From Beta vulgaris subsp. vulgaris (taxonomy: Eukaryota > Streptophyta > Magnoliopsida > Caryophyllales > Amaranthaceae): a stretch of 64,000 nt of DNA. The stretch lies in contig NC_079203.1 in the NCBI RefSeq assembly GCF_026745355.1, forward strand, positions 40,050,492-40,114,491. The letters run 5' to 3'. Positions 58,730-64,000 of this stretch are shown one piece after another. The stretch's first letter is position 1. The number at the start of each line of letters is the position of its first letter. The notes below the pieces were generated by a model that worked only from the letters and a program-made list of their open reading frames with translations, was not told the DNA's origin and searched no databases. A program made the position numbers and the translations under genes.

Positions 58730-59684
58730 TGTTATGCAGTGTAAAACTAGCAAACTTATATCACACTCCCAAAGATGAGTTCTTAAAATTGGAGACTTGT
58801 GCAACAATGATTGATTCAAATCCCGAAGCAAACTCCTGACCAGCAACCTGCACAAAAGGGACCCACCCTGGAGGTTTGGGTGGTATTTCCCCCTCCGAAG
58901 CTTAAGTCAGATGTCAGGGATGTAAAGGAACTTTTAGAGAGAGAAAGTAGAGAGTGAGAGAGAAGAATTTATGACAGAGTAACAGTACTATGCTCTGAAA
59001 AACGTACCTTTCACCCTGAAATCAAGGACTATTTATACTGTTTGAAATGACTGCTGTGCCTTGATGTCACCCTAATTTGGGAGCATCGAATTGGCTAATC
59101 AAAGTAGTGGGACACGTGGCAGTAATTAATTGGTCAGCACACCTCACTTTCATAAAAAGGTGTAAATCATTTTTACTGGGCCTAAGTACAATTCTTGGGG
59201 CCAGGAGAGGGGCCTCTAGTACACTTTCTTCAGAGAAACTAGAGGTGATCATTTTGGCCCGGCCCGTTTTTGGGCCGGGTTTTGGGCAGAATTTTTCGGC
59301 CCGCGGGCCGGGCCGGGCCCGGCCCGGTCATTTTTTTTTTTGTTTTTGGGCGGGCTTTGGGCAAGCTAAAAACGACTTTTTAGTCTATTTTTTGGCCCGG
59401 CCAGTTTTGGCCCGCAAAAGCCCGATAAGCCCGGCCCGAAATAGCGGGCTTTGGACACAAAATTCGGCCCGAATTTAGGCCCGGCCCGGCCAATGGGCAA
59501 ATTTTTTTGGCCGCGGCCCAGACCGAACCCGGCCCGGCCCATGATCACCTCTAAGAGAAACGTACTTTTAGGCCTGCCACTTCCAGACCCTTTGTACGTT
59601 TAGTCCCCTGCATGTATGCCACATGTAGGGCTCGGATGGGGCCACGTGTCAGCACAATAGCCGTTGATTTTTTAGGCTACAACA
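58730..59684 (-). repeat. 3' LTR of Tat element B (about 633 bp without its insertion)
   Basis: On the minus strand it starts TGTTGTAGCC and ends CACTGCATAACA. It has the promoter box TATAAATA (TATTTATA on plus at 59030-59037) and the same leader and AAGCTTCGGAGGG blocks as the other two LTRs. The 314 bp hAT-type element plus its 8 bp duplication accounts for the extra length. Confidence 0.87.
59240..59553. mobile_element. hAT-type GGCCCGG-rich MITE, 314 bp, perfect 8 bp duplication
   Basis: The ends TAGAGGTGATCATTTTGGCC and (inverted) TAGAGGTGATCATGGGCCGG are flanked by AGAGAAAC on both sides (59232-59239, 59554-59561). An 8 bp duplication and TAGxGGTG ends indicate hAT. The interior is full of GGCCCGG/CCGGGCC. 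Same family as 27667-27892. Confidence 0.92.
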
Positions 59685-61534
59685 TTTGCCCCTTAAAAGA
59701 GGGAGTTATTATCTTTTAGGTGCCAAGACGGTTAATCTTCCTCTTTTAACCGACCTGGAACTGCCATTCCCCTTCATTCAAAAAAGAGGCGCGATTTTGC
59801 CGGTCTCCATAGGTCAACCCTAGGCATAACGGTTACTTTTCACTGGATGAGGAGGTCATTTTCACCCCTCTATAAATATGTGCCTTAGTCGCTCCTGAAA
59901 TCATTTTAACATCGCTGAGAAATTTTCTAGAGAGAGAGACTCTGCAGATTTTTACTGAACTTTTAGAGAGAAGAACAACTCCCGTCCAAGCTCTTACTTT
60001 GCTCGTCCGAGGCCTCAAGTCATCTTTGACGCTCGTCCGAACTTTCTTCTACAGGTATATTCTCAACTCTTTTTCTTGTTTGCACACATATTTTAAGAAA
60101 ATGAATTCGTCCTCTTCCTCGAACAATTCCGGCCGCTCAAGGGTTGGTGTCAACCCTAGAACAGAGGGCCTAACTTCCTCGGCATCTTCTAGAGTTGGTC
60201 CTATCTCGGCCGGGCATGCATTCTTTTTCTTTAGCCATGGACGGCAAAGTCAGACGATCCAGTCTATACCTGTGCAGGGTAATCTGGCGCGCCTCAAGCA
60301 AACGGCTCGCATCAGAAGAGGGGTTACCATGCCGGCCTCTAGCTCAGAAAGGGAGGAATCCACTGGACGAATTCCTGCCGAAGGGGAACGAGAGACCCAA
60401 AGCGCTCGTCCTGCTAATCAAACTCCTTCTCCTGAGCATGCCGAGGAGGAACCAGAAATCAGGGACTCCCCAAAACCCAGCCCGTCCATGCACAGGACGG
60501 TTTCAGATGAGCCAAGGATGGCTAGCTCCTCTAACCCCGCTAGTGGCTCAGAGGAGCCGTCAACCACTTCGTCTGAAATAAGACGGCGGCTAGGTCCCCT
60601 TTCTGACCTTAGGTTTATCCTGGCCGATAACACTTGGCTGGGACGATTAGGTTCGGACCTTAGACCTTTTTCAGTGGCTATGCCCATGCCCGGCTACCAC
60701 TTTGTCCTTCTCGGCCGAGAGGACACTATTTTCAGTGCCCCTCCCGGCCATTTTGCAGTTTATTGCTTGGCATTAGATGCCGGCCTGCGCTTTCCCCTTC
60801 ACCCTTTTATCAGCCAGCTTCTTCATTACTATGGCATAGGACATAATCAACTTGCCCCTAACTCTTGGCAAAACATCCTTACCTTTCTGGTCGTCTGCAA
60901 CTTAAAAGGAAAGGACCCTTCTCTGGCCGCTTTCACATTCATTATGTTGCCAAAGTCCCTAGGTTCATTGAAGGAAGCTGGCTGAGCGTGTGCAATCGTC
61001 AAGGATTCTTGACGTCTTGGGATAAGACTTCCAAGATGCACTCATGGAAGGGCGAGTTCCTCTTCGTCCAGGCGCCCAACAAAGCGGTGGCAAACCGACT
61101 TCGGTATTTTAGCCGGTCAACCACAAACACTGGACGGATGGCCTCATATCTGGAACTGGAGAGTAACTCTGCCGAGGAGATGGTGGAGTACTTCCGGATT
61201 TCGGAATATACTATGGAAGATGTTTCTTTCAAGGGTCCGTCCAATTGGATTCCATTTAAAGAAATGTTTTACCATGATAACTTCCTAGTCGCTGCCGGCC
61301 TGCGGCAGGACGAGGACAGAGGTATATCCACTAAGAATTTTCTAAGTAAAATTTCTTGATTTGTTTATCATTCGTCCAACACTCGTTTCGTTCCTTTTTG
61401 CAGACTCAGCCAGGAGCAAACTAAGGAAGTCTTGGATAGGAGACATGAGCTCATCCAGATTTGCGGACACTCTATGGAAGGAGTACAGTAAATCAGGTGC
61501 CGAAAAGAGGGCCGACACCCTGGTAAGATATTAT

Positions 61535-61535
<1 letters not shown>

Positions 61536-61565
<30 letters not shown>
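61536..61565. repeat. (TA)n microsatellite in aORF intron 2
   Basis: A TA run followed by a T run just after the exon 2 donor of the aORF in element B. Confidence 0.9.
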
Positions 61566-61573
<8 letters not shown>

Positions 61574-61579
61574 TAGAGC

Positions 61580-62075
61580 TGGCCGATCTGCTTCTTTGGA
61601 GGGTAACCCGTCTAGATGGAGCCTGGACGAATCGTCTATCCAAGGAGCAATTCGTCTAGAGTGTTTGCAGGACGGATTGCTTCTTCGAGGAGCAGTACGT
61701 CCAGGGGAGTACTGGACGGACCATCTTTTTAAGAAACAACTCGTCTAGGTTGATTCCTTGACGGTTTGTCTCTTCGGGGGGCAGTCCGTCTAGAATAGTG
61801 TTAGACGAGCTGTTCATTTGAGGAGCAACCCGTCCAGGTTGATACTTTGACGGTTTGCCTCTTCGAGGGGCAGTCCGTCTAGAATAGTGTTGGACGAGCT
61901 ATTCATTTGAGGAGCAACCCGTCCAGGTTGATACTTTGACGGTTTGCCCCTTCAATGGGTAGTACGTCCAGACAAGTGCTGGCTGAGCTACTTCGTATAA
62001 TAACCACTCGTCCAGATGATGACTGGACGGTCTGCCATCATGATGAGTAGATCGTCTAGATGTATCCAGACGATG
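61580..62075 (+). repeat. Tandem repeat with 89 bp period and CGTCCAG/TGGACGA motifs
   Basis: Within aORF intron 2 of element B, near-identical units start at 61782 and 61871 (CAGTCCGTCTAGAATAGTGT), with more diverged units on both sides. Each unit carries inverted pairs of GTCCAG and CTGGAC-like hexamers. The related intron of element A (55410-55800) has the motif but not the clear period. Confidence 0.8.
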
Positions 62076-63535
62076 TCCTCCCTCGAAGAGTATTCTAATC
62101 TTTGTCTTTTTCTGAAAAATGCCCCAACCTCCAAGGCTTTGGCCGAAAAAGCCGCAGCGAAGAAACGGCCGGCCGGCACCAGTGAAGCCCCTCCCTCAAA
62201 AAAGGCAAAGGGTTTCACTGCCAAGAAGAAGAAGACCACACGGCCGGTTCCAAAGGTCGTGATCGATCTACCGGCCAAGGAGGAGGCCAAAGAAGAGCCG
62301 ACTGAAGTTGACTCCCGGGCCCTCGTGGCCTATACTGGTCCGGCCGAGCAACCCACTCCTTCGCAACCTGACGAGGTTGTTGTCTTGGACGACGCAGGAC
62401 AATCTTCTCAGCCGGACGCGGCTGTAGACGGGTCCGCCTTCTCTGGGCCAGTGGCCCAACTGGTAGGCCAGATGCCGGCTGCTTATAGGACGGCTTCCCG
62501 TTCTTCTGGTGAGTCTTACTATTCCAACGTAGTTAGAACACTACGGGTTGGCGGGCGTCCGATGAGTCCGTCCAACAAACAGACCGTGGTTATTCCCATC
62601 AGGTGTACTGACGAGTCTAACCTTTCAGATAAAGGGAAGGGTCCAGCTGTTGACGGCTCCCCTAGCCTCTCTGACGATGAATCTTCTCCAGCTTTTGGGA
62701 AGATGTCGTCGTCTGACCGTGAGAAGCTCAAGACGGAGCTGTTCAAGTGCTTTCCTGAACCTTATATTAAGGGGTTAAGGGGAGCATCGTCTGGACATGT
62801 AGGTTACATGTCTCAGCTTGCTGCCGAGGTACATCCTTTTCTCTTTAGACGCTTATGCTTTTTACTTGGCATTTATTTTCTTCTGTTTCAGTCGTCCTGA
62901 CATGCCTTATCCTTTCATGTTTTCAGCTTTTTGCTCGCAGCATGATAACCGAAGACTGGGCAAAGGAGCTCAGAAAAGAAAACAAGAAGCTCGTCCACGA
63001 TGTGACAGCGGCCGCTGACCATGCCCAGTTTGCTATGGCCCAGCAAGAGGTGTTGCATCAGCAGACCAAAATTGCGCTGGAAAAACGGTCAGCCGAGCTG
63101 GAGTCTCAGATCAAAGTCTACCTTCTTCGGTTGACAGAGATGCTGGACGAACGGGCCTCATTGGAACGTGTCCTGACGGACGAGAGGAATTCAGTCATGA
63201 CAATGGCTGCTGATTTCTTCAAGGAGAACCTCGTCCTGAAGGTCAAGAACCAAGCCCTTCGCACTGAGGTTGCAGAGACCGTTGCTGGCGCCAAAGAGGC
63301 TATGACCAACGTCATAGATACCTCAAAAGAATGGGCGGTGTAGGCTTTTGGCATGATGGCCGAAGAGGAGGATATCCCCAGATATGCTCGTCGGCTGGAG
63401 TTCCAAGAAGCCTTGCATAAGGCCACCATATCTGGAGCAGAACCTCCCGTCTTTGAAGAATCCTCTCAAGACGAAGAAGGAGAAGACGATATGGAGGCTC
63501 AGGACGGAGAGGACAATGATCCTCCTGCTGCCTAG

Positions 63536-64000
63536 CTCTTTTGTTGTATCTTGGCCGTGAGCCACTTGTACCTTTTTTCTCTCTTTTTTTTTAGATTAGA
63601 TTGTAATCATCCCTTTCATATATGAAAAGCTATCTTTTTCAATCTTTTTTGTGCTATGCTTTACTGTTTATGACGCCTTACATTACAATCCCATATTTGT
63701 ACCAAGTACGAAAGGTACTCGTCATAATATCCTTCTATCGATCCAATCAGCTCTTTTGGCTGATTACATTAAGACCTTCATTAATGTCTAAGTATAAAAG
63801 TAATTCGTCAACATTTTTTATCTGCCCCAGTAGCTCTTTTCTGGACGTTCATCACCAAATGCTCAAGCAAAAAACTACCAAGTATAAAGGTTTGCTCGGC
63901 CAGAACCTGAGTATGTTCGTCATTGGACAAAGACTTAGTCAATTTATAAATTATGCCCCTATATGCCCCCCTTCTTGGACGAAGAGTTTTCATAACTTTT
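63536..64000. other. Non-coding region of Tat element B
   Basis: It follows the aORF stop and includes T-rich sequence and TATGAAAAG near 63625, which could serve aORF 3' processing. Blocks such as GCCCCCCTTCTTGGACGAAG near the window end match element A reversed. No gene. Confidence 0.5.

Larger units (their letters stand above)
60101..63535 (+). pseudogene. Antisense spliced ORF (aORF) of Tat element B
   Basis: Exons about 60101-61321, 61404-61522, 62118-62828 and 62927-63535. Splice borders such as GACAGAG|GTATAT, TTTGCAG|ACTCAG, GCCGAG|GTACAT and TTTTCAG|CTTTTT are shared with element A, and a 5' UTR intron (CTACAG|GTATAT to TTTTAAG) precedes the ATG. Domains match element A: PF04195-like globular part (FPLHPFISQLLHYYGIGHNQLAPNSWQNILTFLVVC), a basic then Ser/Pro-rich linker, a coiled coil (EDWAKELRKENKKLVHDV ...) and a DE-rich tail. 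A small deletion near 60935 shifts the frame and a TAG lies at 63341; the acceptor of exon 3 also looks damaged. Not the same breaks as in element A. The molecular role is not known. Confidence 0.8.
58730..64000 (-). mobile_element. Tat-lineage gypsy element B, inverted, running off the window
   Basis: On the minus strand this is the 3' part of an element of the same family as element A. It has its 3' LTR (59684-58730, split by a hAT-type insertion), a polypurine tract (59696-59685) and the extra gene, which here reads on the plus strand (60101-63535). Untranslated sequence up to the window end resembles 53550-53780 reversed. The integrase expected further right is outside the window. Confidence 0.85.

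Noticed and set aside
1..64000. tRNA, rRNA, organellar insertions
   Set aside because: None recognised by eye; a covariance-model search would be needed to exclude small RNA genes.

Overview
This window is a stretch of plant nuclear genome, most likely from a eudicot. The evidence is AT-rich sequence, spliced host genes with GT-AG introns, and a dense mix of plant transposon types: Ty3/gypsy, LINE, CACTA, hAT, Mutator-like, Tourist, Stowaway and Helitron. I could not fix the family or species. Only about four host loci are visible in 64 kb. They are a two-exon DIVARICATA-type MYB gene (8592-12180, minus), an apparently intronless, C-terminally short PRP31-like spliceosomal gene (28354-29460, plus), a four-exon class III peroxidase (29918-32328, minus) and a twelve-exon CENP-O-like kinetochore gene (33751-47077, minus). 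In the three spliced genes every junction I could place has GT-AG borders and keeps the frame.

Layout. 1-3951 is a decayed Ty3/gypsy chromovirus polyprotein (gag to integrase), followed by probable LTR sequence. 4500-5030 is a hAT-like remnant with a long TA run. 6150-7376 is an internally deleted Tat-type gypsy element, cut by a small TIR element. 8592-12180 is the MYB gene, with a Stowaway and a Mutator-type MITE in its intron. 12181-14923 is intergenic with a GAACAT-rich tract and a Tourist-like element. 14924-27260 is a head-to-tail array of three Helitrons of about 4.1 kb each. The first two are colinear and carry decayed Helitron-helicase sequence; the third carries a 1.07 kb Mutator-type foldback element. 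27261-47077 is the gene island with PRP31-like, peroxidase and CENP-O-like genes, whose introns hold MITEs.

47559-64000 is nested retroelement territory. A decayed LINE on the minus strand abuts a Tat-lineage gypsy element (49035-58297, plus). That element has RNase H, a second RNase H, integrase, a 1.84 kb CACTA insertion, an antisense spliced extra gene (aORF) and a 630 bp 3' LTR. A second copy of the same family follows in inverted orientation from 58730 past the window end, its LTR split by a 314 bp hAT-type insertion. The two copies lie tail to tail and form a large near-palindrome with a 432 bp spacer. Their antisense genes are transcriptionally divergent.

Nothing here is a clearly new biological system. 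The most notable structures are the Helitron tandem array, the inverted Tat pair with spliced antisense genes that could give double-stranded RNA, the CACTA element built of hairpin-forming subterminal repeats, and the trimmed PRP31-like gene. All family assignments come from reading translated motifs and repeat ends by eye; no database search was run.
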